A stretch of 64,000 nt of DNA from Pseudomonas sp. TH15 (GCF_016651105.1 NZ_JAEKEL010000001.1:1695501-1759500); one strand, 5' to 3'. Shown: positions 9,485 to 18,186, counted from the first letter of the stretch. The notes: generated from the letters alone by a model not told the origin. A program made the numbers and translations.

Positions 9485-9517
9485 TGGATCGGTGATCTAT
9501 GGGGGAGGGTATTTACC

Positions 9518-9626
9518 TGTGGCGACGGAGCTTGCTCCCGTTCGGGTGCGCAGCAGCCGCCTGCGATGTGCCCGAAAAAATGAGGGTCTGCTGCGCAGCC
9601 CAGCGGGAGCAAGCTCCCTCGCCACA
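9518..9626. repeat. REP-type inverted repeat, family C
   Basis: Arms of about 23 bases (TGTGGCGACGGAGCTTGCTC... against ...GAGCAAGCTCCCTCGCCACA) with one mismatch. It separates the convergent CDF and epimerase genes and ends three bases before the epimerase stop codon. Confidence 0.88.
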
Positions 9627-9628
9627 AG

Positions 9629-10765
9629 TCAGCTCAGGTAATCAACTAGTCCGCGATAACAGGTCGCCAAGTGATACGGCGTGGTCGACGGCATGTCCTT
9701 GCGGCTGACTTCACCCTCCTCATCACGACACTCATACCAACCCCCCGCATGCAGGAAACGCTGCTGCAACGCCTGCAATTGGCGCAGCACCGCCGCTTCG
9801 CTGTCCGGCCGCAAGGTCAGGGCGCGCAGGTATTCGGCCTGCGCCCAGATGCGTTGAGTGCTGTCGCGAGGACGACGGGGGTCGCTCTCCAGATCGAGCA
9901 TGGCTCGAACGGCGCCATTGTGTTCGACCACGCCCAACTGCTCGGTGTAGCTGAACGCCCGGCTCAGGGAGCGATGCAGTTTGCTGTCTCGCAGCAACGA
10001 AGAAGACTCCAGCAGGAAGTACCACTCGAACTGATGGCCCGGTTCGAACCAGTTATCCACAGCCCCCAGAGGTTTTTCCATCAAAACGCCTTCCTGCGGG
10101 ACGACGAATTTCTTCTGCATCCCGGCACACAGCGCTAGCAAGCGTTGCTGCACGGCGATGTCTTCACGCACTGACAGGGTTGCGAGAAACGCTTCGGCCA
10201 AATGCATCAGCGGGTTCTGCAGCGGTCCGGTCTTGAGCGAAGACCAGTCACGGTCCAGGCACGCTTCGTACAGACCGTCGTCCGTGGCGAAGCGTTGGGC
10301 CACGACTTCCAGTGCCGCGTTGAGCACCGATTCCACCAGTGGCTCGCGAACCTTGTCCCAGTAATGGGCGCAGGCGAACAGGATGAACGCGTGGGTGTAG
10401 AGGTCTTTGCGCTGATCCAGCGGCGCGCCTTGCGGGTCGATGCTGTAGAACCAGCCGCCGTGCTCGGCATCGTGAAAATGCTGCTGCAAGGAACGGAACA
10501 GCGCCGCCGCCCGGACTTCGGCCTCCGGCACCTGGCCGATCAGGCTCGAAAAAAGATACAGCTGACGGGCGCAGGCCATGGCGCGATAGCGCTGCGGTGG
10601 CAGCGGTTGATGCTCAGCGTCCAGCGCCTCATAGGGCAACGCCATGTCGGTGTTCCAGCCGGGGCCTTGCCAGAGCGGCACGATGACGTCCTGGAAATGC
10701 TGTTGCACCGAGGCGAACAGGGCGGTCAATTCAGGCTGGGAGGCAGAGCGGGAAGCATGCGGCAT
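9629..10765 (-). CDS. AGE family epimerase/isomerase
   Basis: 378-residue protein of the N-acylglucosamine 2-epimerase (AGE/cellobiose 2-epimerase, YihS) superfamily, an (alpha/alpha)6 barrel. Visible family features are the early MALPYEALDAE and RYRAMACARQLYLFS segments, HDAEHGGWFYSID, KDLYTHAFILFACAHY, and the WFEPGHQFEWYFLL motif with the active-site His. Pseudomonas members act on mannose, fructose or related sugars, but substrate cannot be read from sequence. The ATG at 10765 is the only good start. No partner gene is adjacent. Confidence 0.85.
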   Translation of the reverse strand: MPHASRSASQPELTALFASVQQHFQDVIVPLWQGPGWNTDMALPYEALDAEHQPLPPQRYRAMACARQLYLFSSLIGQVPEAEVRAAALFRSLQQHFHDAEHGGWFYSIDPQGAPLDQRKDLYTHAFILFACAHYWDKVREPLVESVLNAALEVVAQRFATDDGLYEACLDRDWSSLKTGPLQNPLMHLAEAFLATLSVREDIAVQQRLLALCAGMQKKFVVPQEGVLMEKPLGAVDNWFEPGHQFEWYFLLESSSLLRDSKLHRSLSRAFSYTEQLGVVEHNGAVRAMLDLESDPRRPRDSTQRIWAQAEYLRALTLRPDSEAAVLRQLQALQQRFLHAGGWYECRDEEGEVSRKDMPSTTPYHLATCYRGLVDYLS

Positions 10766-10850
10766 TGGCTGGCGTCGTCACGGCAGGGGCGATTGCGCGA
10801 CATGTTAGCAGAGAGGCCGGCCCTAGAGAGCCGGTGTCTGTCAGGCCGCC

Positions 10851-10914
10851 ATCGCGAGCAAGCTCGCTCCCACAGGGGAACGCATTCCAATGTGGGAGCG
10901 AGCTTGCTCGCGAT
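10851..10914. repeat. REP-type inverted repeat, family B
   Basis: Perfect 24-base arms (ATCGCGAGCAAGCTCGCTCC... and complement) with a 16-base spacer, between the epimerase promoter region and the end of hupE. Confidence 0.92.
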
Positions 10915-10939
10915 GAGGCCAGAACTGGCAATAATGAAT

Positions 10940-11512
10940 TCAGCCCGCCAACAACCAAACTCCGGTCGCTGCCGAAGCCGCCCCGACCACCCGAACCAAC
11001 GGCGCCGCCGCCTGAGGCAACACGCGAACCATCGCATAACCGGCCGCATGCAACGCCGCCGTCGCCGCTACAAACCCGGCGGCATACGCCCAAGGGCTCG
11101 ACATGTCCGGCAGTTCCAGACCATGTGCCACGCCATGAAACAGCGCAAACAACGCCGTTGCCGCCACCGCCATCACCAGTGGCGGACGCACCGCCAGCGC
11201 CACCGCCAGGCCCAGCGCCAACACCGACGCCGCAATCCCGCTTTCCAATGCCGGCAGGTTCAGCCCTTCAAAACCGAGCAAGCCGCCGATCAGCATAGTG
11301 CCGACGAACGTGCATGGCAGCGCCCAGCGCGCCGCGCCTTTCTGCTGCGCCGCCCACAAACCCACCGCGACCATCGCCAGCAGGTGATCGATGCCGCTTA
11401 TCGGGTGGCTGATGCCCGCGATCAAACCGTTATCACCATGACCTGGGTGGGCGAAGGCGATGGCCGGGGTCAGCAGCAGGGCCAGGGTGCCCAGGATGCG
11501 TTTCAGTGTCAT
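10940..11512 (-). CDS. HupE/UreJ family nickel permease
   Basis: 190-residue HupE/UreJ protein. It begins with a signal-like hydrophobic stretch (MTLKRILGTLALLL) followed by AHPGHGDN, the conserved His-rich metal entry motif, and GISHPISGIDHLLAMVAVGLWA with the second conserved HxxxxDH motif. Six hydrophobic segments fit the family. HupE/UreJ proteins import nickel for urease or hydrogenase; here it is the last gene of ureE-ureF-ureG-hupE, which fixes the role as nickel supply to urease. The ATG at 11512 follows AAGGAAG; a longer frame upstream overlaps ureG and lacks a ribosome site. Confidence 0.88.
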   Translation of the reverse strand: MTLKRILGTLALLLTPAIAFAHPGHGDNGLIAGISHPISGIDHLLAMVAVGLWAAQQKGAARWALPCTFVGTMLIGGLLGFEGLNLPALESGIAASVLALGLAVALAVRPPLVMAVAATALFALFHGVAHGLELPDMSSPWAYAAGFVAATAALHAAGYAMVRVLPQAAAPLVRVVGAASAATGVWLLAG

Positions 11513-11547
11513 GGATAAGCTTCCTTGTTGATAAAAATTGAGCGTGA

Positions 11548-12162
11548 TCAGGCTGCGGTCAGCAGGCCCTGGCGTTCGATGAAGGCGATGATTTCTTCCA
11601 GGCCCAGGCCGGTCTTCTGGTTGCTGAAGACGAACGGCTTGCCGTTGCGCATGCGTTTGGTGTCGCTGTCCATCAACTCCAGCGAGGCGCCCACCAGCGG
11701 CGCGAGATCGACCTTGTTGATCACCAGCAAATCGGATTTGCAAATCCCCGGCCCGCCCTTGCGAGGCAACTTGTCGCCAGCGGAAACGTCGATCACATAG
11801 ATGGTCAAGTCGGACAGCTCCGGGCTGAAGGTCGCCGACAGGTTGTCGCCACCGGACTCGACAATAATCAGGTCCAGCCCCGGAAAGCGCCGGTTCAGTT
11901 GATCGACTGCTTCGAGGTTGATCGAGGCGTCTTCGCGGATCGCCGTGTGCGGGCAGCCGCCGGTTTCGACGCCGATGATGCGTTCCGGTGCCAGGGCTTC
12001 GTTGCGCACCAGAAAGTCAGCGTCTTCGCGGGTGTAGATGTCGTTAGTCACGACCGCCAGGTTGTAGCGATCACGTAGCGCCAGGCACAGGGCCAGGGTC
12101 AGGGCGGTTTTACCGGAACCGACCGGGCCGCCGATGCCGACGCGCAGAGGTTGTGTGTTCAT
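11548..12162 (-). CDS. ureG: urease accessory GTPase UreG
   Basis: 204 residues, the standard UreG length. The P-loop [11 protein letters not shown] is at residues 11-21, the metal-binding CPH motif in [17 protein letters not shown], then [17 protein letters not shown] and the [11 protein letters not shown] guanine-specificity motif. UreG hydrolyses GTP to drive nickel insertion into urease with UreD and UreF. The ATG at 12162 follows GGAGAAGC. Downstream hupE starts after a 35-base gap, upstream ureF ends 37 bases before, consistent with one transcript. Confidence 0.96.
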   Translation of the reverse strand: MNTQPLRVGIGGPVGSGKTALTLALCLALRDRYNLAVVTNDIYTREDADFLVRNEALAPERIIGVETGGCPHTAIREDASINLEAVDQLNRRFPGLDLIIVESGGDNLSATFSPELSDLTIYVIDVSAGDKLPRKGGPGICKSDLLVINKVDLAPLVGASLELMDSDTKRMRNGKPFVFSNQKTGLGLEEIIAFIERQGLLTAA

Positions 12163-12199
12163 GCTGCTTCTCCAAATAAAAGGCCCAAAATAAAAGGCC

Positions 12200-12874
12200 C
12201 TAGGAACGGAACAGACGGCTGTACTGGCGCTCATGGGCCATGCACGCCAGGGACAGGCCGAAAGCGGCGCTGCCATAGTGTTCGGGATTGATTCGGGTAG
12301 CGTGTAGCTGCGCCTCTTGTAGCAACGGCAGCAATTGACTGGTCAGGCGTTGCGCGGCCTGCTGGCCCATGGGCAGGGTTTTCATCAACACCGCCAATTG
12401 GTTTTCCAGCCAGCTCCAGAGCCAGGCGGCCAAGGCATCCTGCGGCGTGATCCCCCAAGCGCGGGCGGCCAATGCCCAGCCGAGAGCCAAGTGCGGCTCG
12501 GGACGTTGCTCGAGAAAAGCCCGGGCTGGCGCATCGAGTTCTGGTAAACCGTTGAGCAGTTGCTGCAACGAATAGCCCATCTGCCGACTTTCCTGATGCA
12601 GTTCGCGGGTTTCCCGGCTGGCGCGATGTTCTTCGCAGCGTTGCAACAGTTCGGCCCAGTTTTCGTCGGCGGCGGCCACGCAATGGGCGAGCAACAACGG
12701 CGCTTCGAAACGCGCGAGGTTCAGCAGCAACTGATCACTGATCCAGCGTCGCGCGCTATCAGCATCATTCACCCGGCCGTTATCCACCGCCATTTCCAGG
12801 CCTTGGGAATAGCTGTAGCCGCCAATCGGCAACTGCGGACTGGCCAGGCGCAGCAGCGCCCAGGCTGGGTTCAT
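12200..12874 (-). CDS. ureF: urease accessory protein UreF
   Basis: 224 residues. The N-terminal [22 protein letters not shown] is the UreF signature, and the rest is helical as expected. UreF bridges UreD-urease and UreG during nickel delivery and acts as a fidelity checkpoint. The start codon overlaps the ureE stop by four bases, so it is coupled to ureE. A direct repeat of about 13 bases (AAAATAAAAGGCC) lies in the gap to ureG at 12170-12200. Confidence 0.94.
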   Translation of the reverse strand: MNPAWALLRLASPQLPIGGYSYSQGLEMAVDNGRVNDADSARRWISDQLLLNLARFEAPLLLAHCVAAADENWAELLQRCEEHRASRETRELHQESRQMGYSLQQLLNGLPELDAPARAFLEQRPEPHLALGWALAARAWGITPQDALAAWLWSWLENQLAVLMKTLPMGQQAAQRLTSQLLPLLQEAQLHATRINPEHYGSAAFGLSLACMAHERQYSRLFRS

Positions 12875-13371
12875 AAACGCACGCCGAACTGGTGCAGTTT
12901 CGGTGGGTAGTTGAAATCTTCGTCGCCGTGCCGCGAGTGGTGATGGCCGCCACCGTAAGCGCCGTGTTCCGGCTGGAATGGGGCTTCGATGTTTTCGACC
13001 TTGGCATCCAGCTGTTCGAGCATGGCCTTGAGTACGTAATCGTCGAGCAAACGCAGCCAGCCATCGCCGACTTGCAGGGCAACGTGGCGGTTGCCCAAGT
13101 GATAGGCCGCGCGGGTCAGTTCGAAGGCATTGGCGCAGGTGACGTGCAGCAATTGTTCGGGACGAGCGCAGACGCGCACGATTCGCCCGTCTTCAGCCTG
13201 TAGGCATTCGCCGTCATACAGCGGCGGCTGGCCGCGCTCTAAAAACAACCCGACATCTTCCTGCTCGGCACTGAAACAGCGCAAACGGCTTTTGCTCCGG
13301 GCTTCGAAGGTCAGGTGCAACTCGGCGGCCCAGACGGGTTGAGGGTCGATTCTGCGATGAATCACCAGCAT
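12871..13371 (-). CDS. ureE: urease nickel metallochaperone UreE
   Basis: 166 residues with the peptide-binding N-terminal domain and the metal-binding C-terminal domain. The AYHLGNRHVALQV segment contains the conserved nickel-binding His, and the chain ends with a His-rich tail (GGGHHHSRHGDED). The ATG at 13371 was chosen over an in-frame codon eight residues upstream because it matches the family start MLVIHRR. It is the first gene of ureEFG-hupE, and a sigma-54 promoter ends only 37 bases upstream. Confidence 0.94.
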   Translation of the reverse strand: MLVIHRRIDPQPVWAAELHLTFEARSKSRLRCFSAEQEDVGLFLERGQPPLYDGECLQAEDGRIVRVCARPEQLLHVTCANAFELTRAAYHLGNRHVALQVGDGWLRLLDDYVLKAMLEQLDAKVENIEAPFQPEHGAYGGGHHHSRHGDEDFNYPPKLHQFGVRL

Positions 13372-13407
13372 CGGAAAGCTTCCAGCAGAGGACAATACTC
13401 AGGCTAG

Positions 13408-13423
13408 AGCAAGGGGCTTGCCA
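13408..13423 (-). promoter_or_regulatory. sigma-54 (RpoN) promoter of ureEFG-hupE
   Basis: On the minus strand the sequence is TGGCAAG-CCCC-TTGCT, one mismatch (C to A) from the RpoN consensus TGGCACG-N4-TTGCW, with GG and GC at the correct spacing. Transcription would start near 13396, about 25 bases before the ureE ATG. It links the nickel chaperone operon to the same nitrogen control as urtA. Confidence 0.75.
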
Positions 13424-13498
13424 ATCGGACAAGACGTAGGAAAACCCTGTCGGAGCTTAGTGGTTGTTGCAAGATGTTGCAGGAATATGGAAGGTTTT

Positions 13499-13529
13499 GG
13501 TGCGTGAAGATTTTTACACGCACCTTTTT
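13499..13529 (+). terminator. hairpin with T-run upstream of ureE, role unclear
   Basis: GGTGCGTG (13499-13506) and CACGCACC (13517-13524) form a perfect 8-bp stem with a 10-base A/T-rich loop, followed by TTTTT on the plus strand. No plus-strand gene ends here, so it may instead be a protein-binding palindrome: it lies 75-105 bases upstream of the ureE sigma-54 promoter, where an enhancer would be expected. Its half-site order (GGTGC...GCACC) is opposite to the NtrC consensus. Confidence 0.35.
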
Positions 13530-13540
13530 GTGGCGCACAA

Positions 13541-13606
13541 AAAGATCGCAGCCGTCGGCAACGCCTACATCAATCCCTGTAGGAGCCACCGAAGGCTGCG
13601 ATCTTT
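13541..13606. repeat. REP-type inverted repeat, family A
   Basis: 29-base imperfect arms beginning AAAGATCGCAGCCGTCGGCA and ending GAAGGCTGCGATCTTT, with a short spacer. It ends seven bases before the TetR gene stop. Confidence 0.88.
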
Positions 13607-13612
13607 GGGTCT

Positions 13613-14245
13613 TTACTCAGTGCTACCGAGCCCCTGCCAATGCTTGAGGCCAATAAAGATAAAGCGCAGTTGCTGGGTGATCTTCGCCTGAGGCGTCAGG
13701 TGCTCCGGCAATGCGTCAACGGGCGGATCGATAATGTCCGGCAGGGTGGCAAACACGCTTTTAACGATCAGGTCAGCCATGACGCTCAGCCCGGCAATGT
13801 CCAAATGTTGCAGCTTCGGCATCAGCGACAGGTCGGACGCCAGGTCGGAGCTGATGTCTTCGCGCAATCGGCCAATGGCCTGACGCACCGGCAGCGAACC
13901 GCCGTATTGCTCACGGGCAAGAAACAGGAATTGCGAGCGATTGGCGCTGACCACGTCGAGGAAGATCCGCACCGACGCATCAATGATGCCGCCCATGACG
14001 AATTCGTTGTGGCGTACCAGGCGGATGGTTTCGCGGAAGGTCTGGCCGACTTCGCTGACCAGCACCAGGCCAAGTTCGTCCATATCGGAAAAATGCCGGT
14101 AGAAACCGGTGGGCACGATCCCGGCGGTTTTCGCCACTTCGCGCAGGCTCAGGCTGCCGAATCCTCGGCCGCATTCCATCAAATGGCGGGCGGCGTCCAT
14201 CAGGGCGTTGCGGGTCTGTTGTTTCTGTTCGGCGCGGGGCAGCAT
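13613..14245 (-). CDS. desT: TetR-family regulator, DesT/FabR-like
   Basis: 210-residue TetR regulator. The helix-turn-helix lies in SLSLREVAKTAGIVPTGFYRHFSDMDELG, which closely resembles the FabR/DesT group that senses the saturated-to-unsaturated acyl-CoA ratio and represses unsaturated fatty acid genes. From memory, P. aeruginosa desT sits directly next to ureE, as this gene does, which supports the name. No desaturase gene (desB) is adjacent in this window, which is a difference from that arrangement, so the target genes are probably elsewhere. It is followed by a REP hairpin. Confidence 0.65.
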   Translation of the reverse strand: MLPRAEQKQQTRNALMDAARHLMECGRGFGSLSLREVAKTAGIVPTGFYRHFSDMDELGLVLVSEVGQTFRETIRLVRHNEFVMGGIIDASVRIFLDVVSANRSQFLFLAREQYGGSLPVRQAIGRLREDISSDLASDLSLMPKLQHLDIAGLSVMADLIVKSVFATLPDIIDPPVDALPEHLTPQAKITQQLRFIFIGLKHWQGLGSTE

Positions 14246-14355
14246 CGCAAGGGTGTTTTCTGGACAGGACAGCGGCGCACTCTAGCAAATCGGCTTTGCC
14301 GGCGTCGAACGGGGATCGGGGTTCATGCGAAGAACAAGCGTGCTTCTATAAAAGT

Positions 14356-14392
14356 CAAAAGCCCAATCCGGGGATTGGGCTTTTTTTCAGGG
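14356..14392. terminator. bidirectional intrinsic terminator
   Basis: A stem of about 10 bp, GCCCAATCC-GGG-GATTGGGC type, is flanked by AAAA on the left and TTTTTTT on the right, so it can terminate in both directions. On the minus strand it follows the stop of the 14-residue repeat protein gene by about a dozen bases. Confidence 0.75.
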
Positions 14393-14403
14393 CCGCCATG
14401 GGC

Positions 14404-14916
14404 TTAGCTCACAGCGCTGTTGCGTTCGATTACACGGTCACCACCACCTTCAGCAAGGGTTTGGCCTTGTGGGGTGCGATCAGAACCATCAGCAGCAAGG
14501 GTCTGGCCTTGTGGAGTGCGATCGGAACCGTCAGCAGCAAGGGTCTGGCCTTGTGGAGTGCGGTCGGAGCCGTCAGCAGCAAGGGTCTGGCCTTGTGGGG
14601 TGCGGTCGGAGCCGTCAGCAGCAAGGGTCTGGCCTTGTGGAGTGCGGTCGGAACCGTCAGCGGCAAGGGTCTGGCCTTGTGGTGTTTTGTCGTAGCCATC
14701 TTGGGTGATCAAGCCTTTCTCTTTCAGGCGATCATTACCACCTTCGGCAAGGGTCTGGCCTTGTGGAGTGCGATCCGAGCCATCAGCAGCGACGGTTTGG
14801 CTGAATACCGAGTGATTGGTTTTGACTTGCGGTGTGGCCTGATCAGCGGCTGGCAGAGCAAATGCGGTGCTGGCTAGCATCGAGAGGGTCAGGCTAAGCA
14901 GTAATTGGCGTTTCAT
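14404..14916 (-). CDS. exported protein of tandem 14-residue repeats
   Basis: 170-residue protein with a clear signal peptide (MKRQLLLSLTLSMLASTAFA) and a mature chain that is almost only repeat. Nine consecutive 14-residue units can be laid out: a first divergent unit ending VAADGSDR, TPQGQTLAEGGNDR, a divergent LKEKGLITQDGYDK, five near-identical TPQGQTLAADGSDR units, and TPQGQTLAEGGGDR, then VIERNSAVS. At DNA level this is a 42-bp tandem array (about 14416-14690 for the uniform copies). The ATG at 14916 follows AAGGAG. Asp/Gly-rich DGSDR corners could bind metal, but no catalytic motif is visible and I do not recognise the family. It is divergent from the AsmA gene. Confidence 0.85.
   Translation of the reverse strand: MKRQLLLSLTLSMLASTAFALPAADQATPQVKTNHSVFSQTVAADGSDRTPQGQTLAEGGNDRLKEKGLITQDGYDKTPQGQTLAADGSDRTPQGQTLAADGSDRTPQGQTLAADGSDRTPQGQTLAADGSDRTPQGQTLAADGSDRTPQGQTLAEGGGDRVIERNSAVS
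14416..14690. repeat. 42-bp tandem repeat array inside the repeat protein gene
   Basis: Near-identical 42-base units with AGCAAGGGTCTGGCCTTGTG as core, differing at a few positions. Because 42 is a multiple of three, unit gain or loss keeps the frame, so copy number may vary between strains. Confidence 0.9.
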
Positions 14917-15303
14917 GATGGGTTGCTCCTTGGGAGGGCGATAAAGTGGGTACGAGGTCAATGCTACTCTCGATAAGTCGATATAAAAGTTCATAAACGC
15001 AATGGTAATAATCAACAGAATTGATTGTTCCGTGCAGGCGCTCTAGAACGGGCGTTTCCGGCGGGCCGTTTTGCACTGAGGTGGGTATTTTCGACTCACT
15101 CGTGCCGCACAAAAGTGCGGGGTCGGTAACGCCAGAAGCGGGCGCAGTGTGTGGGCGATGGATTATTTGAGGGTTAAGCGGTAATCGGGTTAAACCTGCG
15201 GGCCGTTTTCCAGTCGTAGATTCCATGGCAGGCCGGTTCTGGCCTAACGTTTCACCCGTGCGTCGCAGTCAGGGCGCTCAGTCGTATTCAGGAGCCCCGT
15301 GCA
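14917..15303. other. divergent intergenic region without a recognisable gene
   Basis: About 390 bases between the minus-strand repeat protein and the plus-strand AsmA gene. It must hold both promoters. I see no convincing coding frame, repeat family or named regulatory motif in it. Confidence 0.5.
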
Positions 15304-17379
15304 ATGACGCGCACTTCAAAAATAATTACCTGGACCTTCGCCAGCCTGGTTGTGCTGCTGGCAGTACTGGTTCTGATCATCGTGTTCTTTGATTGGAACC
15401 GGATCAAACCCCCACTCAATGCCAAAGTCTCCGAAGAGCTGCACCGTCCGTTCGCCATTAATGGCAACCTGGCGGTGGTGTGGCGGCGCGAACTCGATGA
15501 AGGCGGCTGGCGGGCCTGGGTGCCGTGGCCGCATGTGGTGGCCGAGGACTTGAGCCTGGGTAACCCGGACTGGTCGAAGCAGCCGCAAATGGTCACCCTC
15601 AAGCGTGTCGAGTTGCGCATCTCGCCGCTGGCCTTGTTGGCGCAACGGGTGGTGATCCCGCGCATTGACCTGACCGAACCGAATGCCGGCCTCCAGCGCC
15701 TGGCCGACGGTCGCGCCAACTGGACCTTCAAGTTCGATCCCAAGGACCCGAATGCTGAACCGTCAAAGTGGGTGGTGGACATCGGCGCCATCGGATTCGA
15801 CAAGGGTCACGTCACCCTCGACGACCAGAGCCTGAAAACCCAGCTCGACGTGCTGATCGACCCGTTGGGCAAACCGATTCCGTTCAGCGATATCGTCGGC
15901 GACAAAGCCGCAAAAACCGCGTTCGATAAGGGCGGCGCACCCCAGGACTACGCCTTCGCCATCAAGGTGAAAGGCCAATACCACCAGCAGAAGCTCGCCG
16001 GTGAAGGCAAGATCGGCGGCCTGCTGGCCTTGCAGGACGCGGCCAAGCCGTTTCCGCTCCAGGCCCAGGTCAAGATCGCCGACACCAGCGTCGATCTGGC
16101 GGGCACGCTGACAGACCCGCTGAACCTCGGTGCCTTGGATTTGCGCTTGAAGCTGGCCGGCACCAGCCTGGCCAACCTTTACCCGTTGACCGGCGTGACC
16201 CTGCCGGCCTCGCCGCCCTACGCCACTGACGGTCACTTGACCGCCAAGCTGCATGACGCGGCCGGCGCGCAGTTCCGCTATGAAGGCTTCAACGGCAAGA
16301 TCGGCGACAGCGACATTCATGGCGACCTGGCGTACGTCGCCAGTCAGCCCCGGCCCAAACTCAGCGGCGCGCTGGTCTCCAACCAATTGCTGTTTGCCGA
16401 CCTGGCGCCGTTGATCGGCGCCGATTCCAACGCCAAGCAGAAGGCTCGTGGCGGCGAAAGCAAGCAGCCGACGGACAAGGTCTTGCCGGTCGAAGAGTTC
16501 AAGACCGAGCGCTGGCGCGATATGGACGCCGACGTCGAATTCACCGGCAAACGCATCGTCCACAGCGAAAAACTGCCGTTCACCGACCTTTATACCCACC
16601 TGAAACTCAATGATGGCGAACTCAGCCTGGAGCCGCTGCGTTTCGGCGTAGCCGGCGGCAAGCTGGATGCGCAGATTCGTCTCAATGGCCGCAGTGAGCC
16701 GCTGGAAGGTCAGGCAAAACTCACCGCTCGTGGTTTCAAACTCAAGCAGCTGTTCCCGACCTTTGAACCGATGAAAACCAGTTTCGGCGAGTTGAATGGT
16801 GACGCTGATATCGCCGGCCGTGGCAACTCGGTGGCCAAGTTGATGGGCAGCGCCAACGGCAAGCTGAAAATGCTGATCAACGACGGCGCCATCAGCCGCG
16901 AGTTGATGGAGCTGGCGGGACTTAACGTCGGCAACTACGTGGTCGGCAAAATCTTTGGCGACAAAGAAGTGAAGATCAACTGCGCGGCGGCCGATTTCGA
17001 TATCAAGACCGGTTTGGCGACCACGCAGTTGTTTGTCTTCGATACCGAGAACGCGATCATCTACATCGATGGCACCGCGAACATGGCGACTGAGCAACTG
17101 GACTTGACCGTTACGCCGGAATCCAAGGGCTGGCGTTTGATTTCGTTGCGTTCGCCGTTGTACGTGCGGGGCAAGTTCATCAAGCCGGATGCGGGCGTGA
17201 AAGCGGTGCCGTTGTTGTTGCGTGGGGCCGGTATGGTGGCGTTGGGCGTGATCGCGGCGCCAGCGGCGGGGTTGTTGGCGCTGATCGCGCCGAGTGGTGG
17301 CGAGCCGAACCAGTGTGTGCCGTTGTTGGCGCAGATGAAGTCGGGCAAGGCGCCGGTGACCGTTAAACCAACCAAGTAA
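15304..17379 (+). CDS. AsmA family protein
   Basis: 691-residue inner-membrane-anchored protein of the AsmA/TamB-like group. An N-terminal transmembrane helix (about residues 8-28, IITWTFASLVVLLAVLVLIIVFF) is followed by the AsmA N-terminal motif FDWNRIKPPLNAKVSEELHRPFAI and a long periplasmic beta-rich domain. The C-terminal AsmA domain contains GNSVAKLMGSANGKLKMLINDGAISRELMELAGLN, then a final hydrophobic stretch. Such proteins are thought to form bridges carrying phospholipid toward the outer membrane. CAGGAG precedes the ATG by eight bases. It stands alone, followed by a REP. Confidence 0.88.
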   Translation: MTRTSKIITWTFASLVVLLAVLVLIIVFFDWNRIKPPLNAKVSEELHRPFAINGNLAVVWRRELDEGGWRAWVPWPHVVAEDLSLGNPDWSKQPQMVTLKRVELRISPLALLAQRVVIPRIDLTEPNAGLQRLADGRANWTFKFDPKDPNAEPSKWVVDIGAIGFDKGHVTLDDQSLKTQLDVLIDPLGKPIPFSDIVGDKAAKTAFDKGGAPQDYAFAIKVKGQYHQQKLAGEGKIGGLLALQDAAKPFPLQAQVKIADTSVDLAGTLTDPLNLGALDLRLKLAGTSLANLYPLTGVTLPASPPYATDGHLTAKLHDAAGAQFRYEGFNGKIGDSDIHGDLAYVASQPRPKLSGALVSNQLLFADLAPLIGADSNAKQKARGGESKQPTDKVLPVEEFKTERWRDMDADVEFTGKRIVHSEKLPFTDLYTHLKLNDGELSLEPLRFGVAGGKLDAQIRLNGRSEPLEGQAKLTARGFKLKQLFPTFEPMKTSFGELNGDADIAGRGNSVAKLMGSANGKLKMLINDGAISRELMELAGLNVGNYVVGKIFGDKEVKINCAAADFDIKTGLATTQLFVFDTENAIIYIDGTANMATEQLDLTVTPESKGWRLISLRSPLYVRGKFIKPDAGVKAVPLLLRGAGMVALGVIAAPAAGLLALIAPSGGEPNQCVPLLAQMKSGKAPVTVKPTK

Positions 17380-17402
17380 TTTGTGGCGTCTTTGAAGACG
17401 CC

Positions 17403-17474
17403 ATCGCGAGCAAGCTCGCTCCCACATGGGGCCTGTGAACGCAGATCCATTGTGGGAGCGAGCTTGCTCGCGAT
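17403..17474. repeat. REP-type inverted repeat, family B
   Basis: Perfect 24-base arms (ATCGCGAGCAAGCTCGCTCC... and complement) with a 24-base spacer between the convergent AsmA and ferritin-like genes. Confidence 0.92.
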
Positions 17475-17490
17475 AGCGGTCTATCAGGCG

Positions 17491-18021
17491 CTACAGGTCT
17501 TTCAGAATGTCAGCCATATCATCCGCATGCTCTTCTTCCTGCGCCAAAATGTCTTCGAAGATGCGCCGGGTCGTCGGGTCTTTTTCGCCGATGTACTGAA
17601 TGATCTCGCGGTAGCTGTCGATGGCGATCCGCTCGGCGACCAGGTCTTCGTAGACCATCTCCTTGAGGTTGTTGCCGGCCACGTACTGGGCGTGGGAGTT
17701 TTTCGACAGCAGGTCGGGGTTGAACTCCGGCTCACCGCCCAGTTGCACGATGCGCGCGGCCAGACGGTCGGCGTGTTCGGCTTCCTGGTTCGCGTGTTCG
17801 AGGAACTCGTCGGCGGCAAAATGGGCTTTCAGGCCGGTGGCCATGAAGTAGTGGCGCTTGTAACGCAACACGCAGACCAGTTCGGTGGCCAGCGATTCGT
17901 TGAGCAGGCGCAGCACTTCATTGATGTCGGCGCTGTAGCTTTCGGTCACGGCACCGTTCTCGACGTTCTTGCGGGCCCGCTCACGCAGGGTGGTTACATC
18001 AGACAAATGCATGTCGCTCAT
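17491..18021 (-). CDS. ferritin-like (Dps-like/bacterioferritin) protein
   Basis: 176-residue four-helix protein with two ferritin-type metal-ligand pairs: Glu in NESLATELVCVLRYKRHYF, ExxH in FLEHANQEAEHADRLAARI, Glu in VYEDLVAERIAID, and ExxH in AQEEEHADDMADIL. The length and motif spacing fit the Dps-like ferritin group often annotated as bacterioferritin, which stores iron or detoxifies peroxide. There is no haem-binding Met in the position expected for a true bacterioferritin that I can point to. AGGAGATTGAG precedes the ATG. It is a single-gene unit. Confidence 0.8.
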   Translation of the reverse strand: MSDMHLSDVTTLRERARKNVENGAVTESYSADINEVLRLLNESLATELVCVLRYKRHYFMATGLKAHFAADEFLEHANQEAEHADRLAARIVQLGGEPEFNPDLLSKNSHAQYVAGNNLKEMVYEDLVAERIAIDSYREIIQYIGEKDPTTRRIFEDILAQEEEHADDMADILKDL

Positions 18022-18186
18022 CTCAATCTCCTGGAAGCTAATCCGGTTGACGTCACGCCTCTGGGGACGTGATCGCTACCTAAGGTGTGAGTGATGAGCA
18101 TTGCAAAAAGTTTTATCGGATCTGGAGGGGCGAAAAGATCGTCGAAGCAGGCTGATGGTTGTGCTGTCATGTTCAGCAGGGATGCT

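Noticed and set aside
10202..11518. 438-residue plus-strand open frame
   Set aside because: It lies antisense to the epimerase and hupE genes, is rich in Arg/Gln/His of shadow type, crosses a REP and has no recognisable domain.
14296..14877. 193-residue plus-strand frame with repeated GLALWSAV
   Set aside because: All frames of a 42-bp tandem array are open. The minus-strand frame has a signal peptide and ribosome site, this one has neither.
15763..17427. 554-residue minus-strand open frame
   Set aside because: Complete overlap with the AsmA gene, which has a proper membrane anchor, ribosome site and domain; the minus frame is a shadow.
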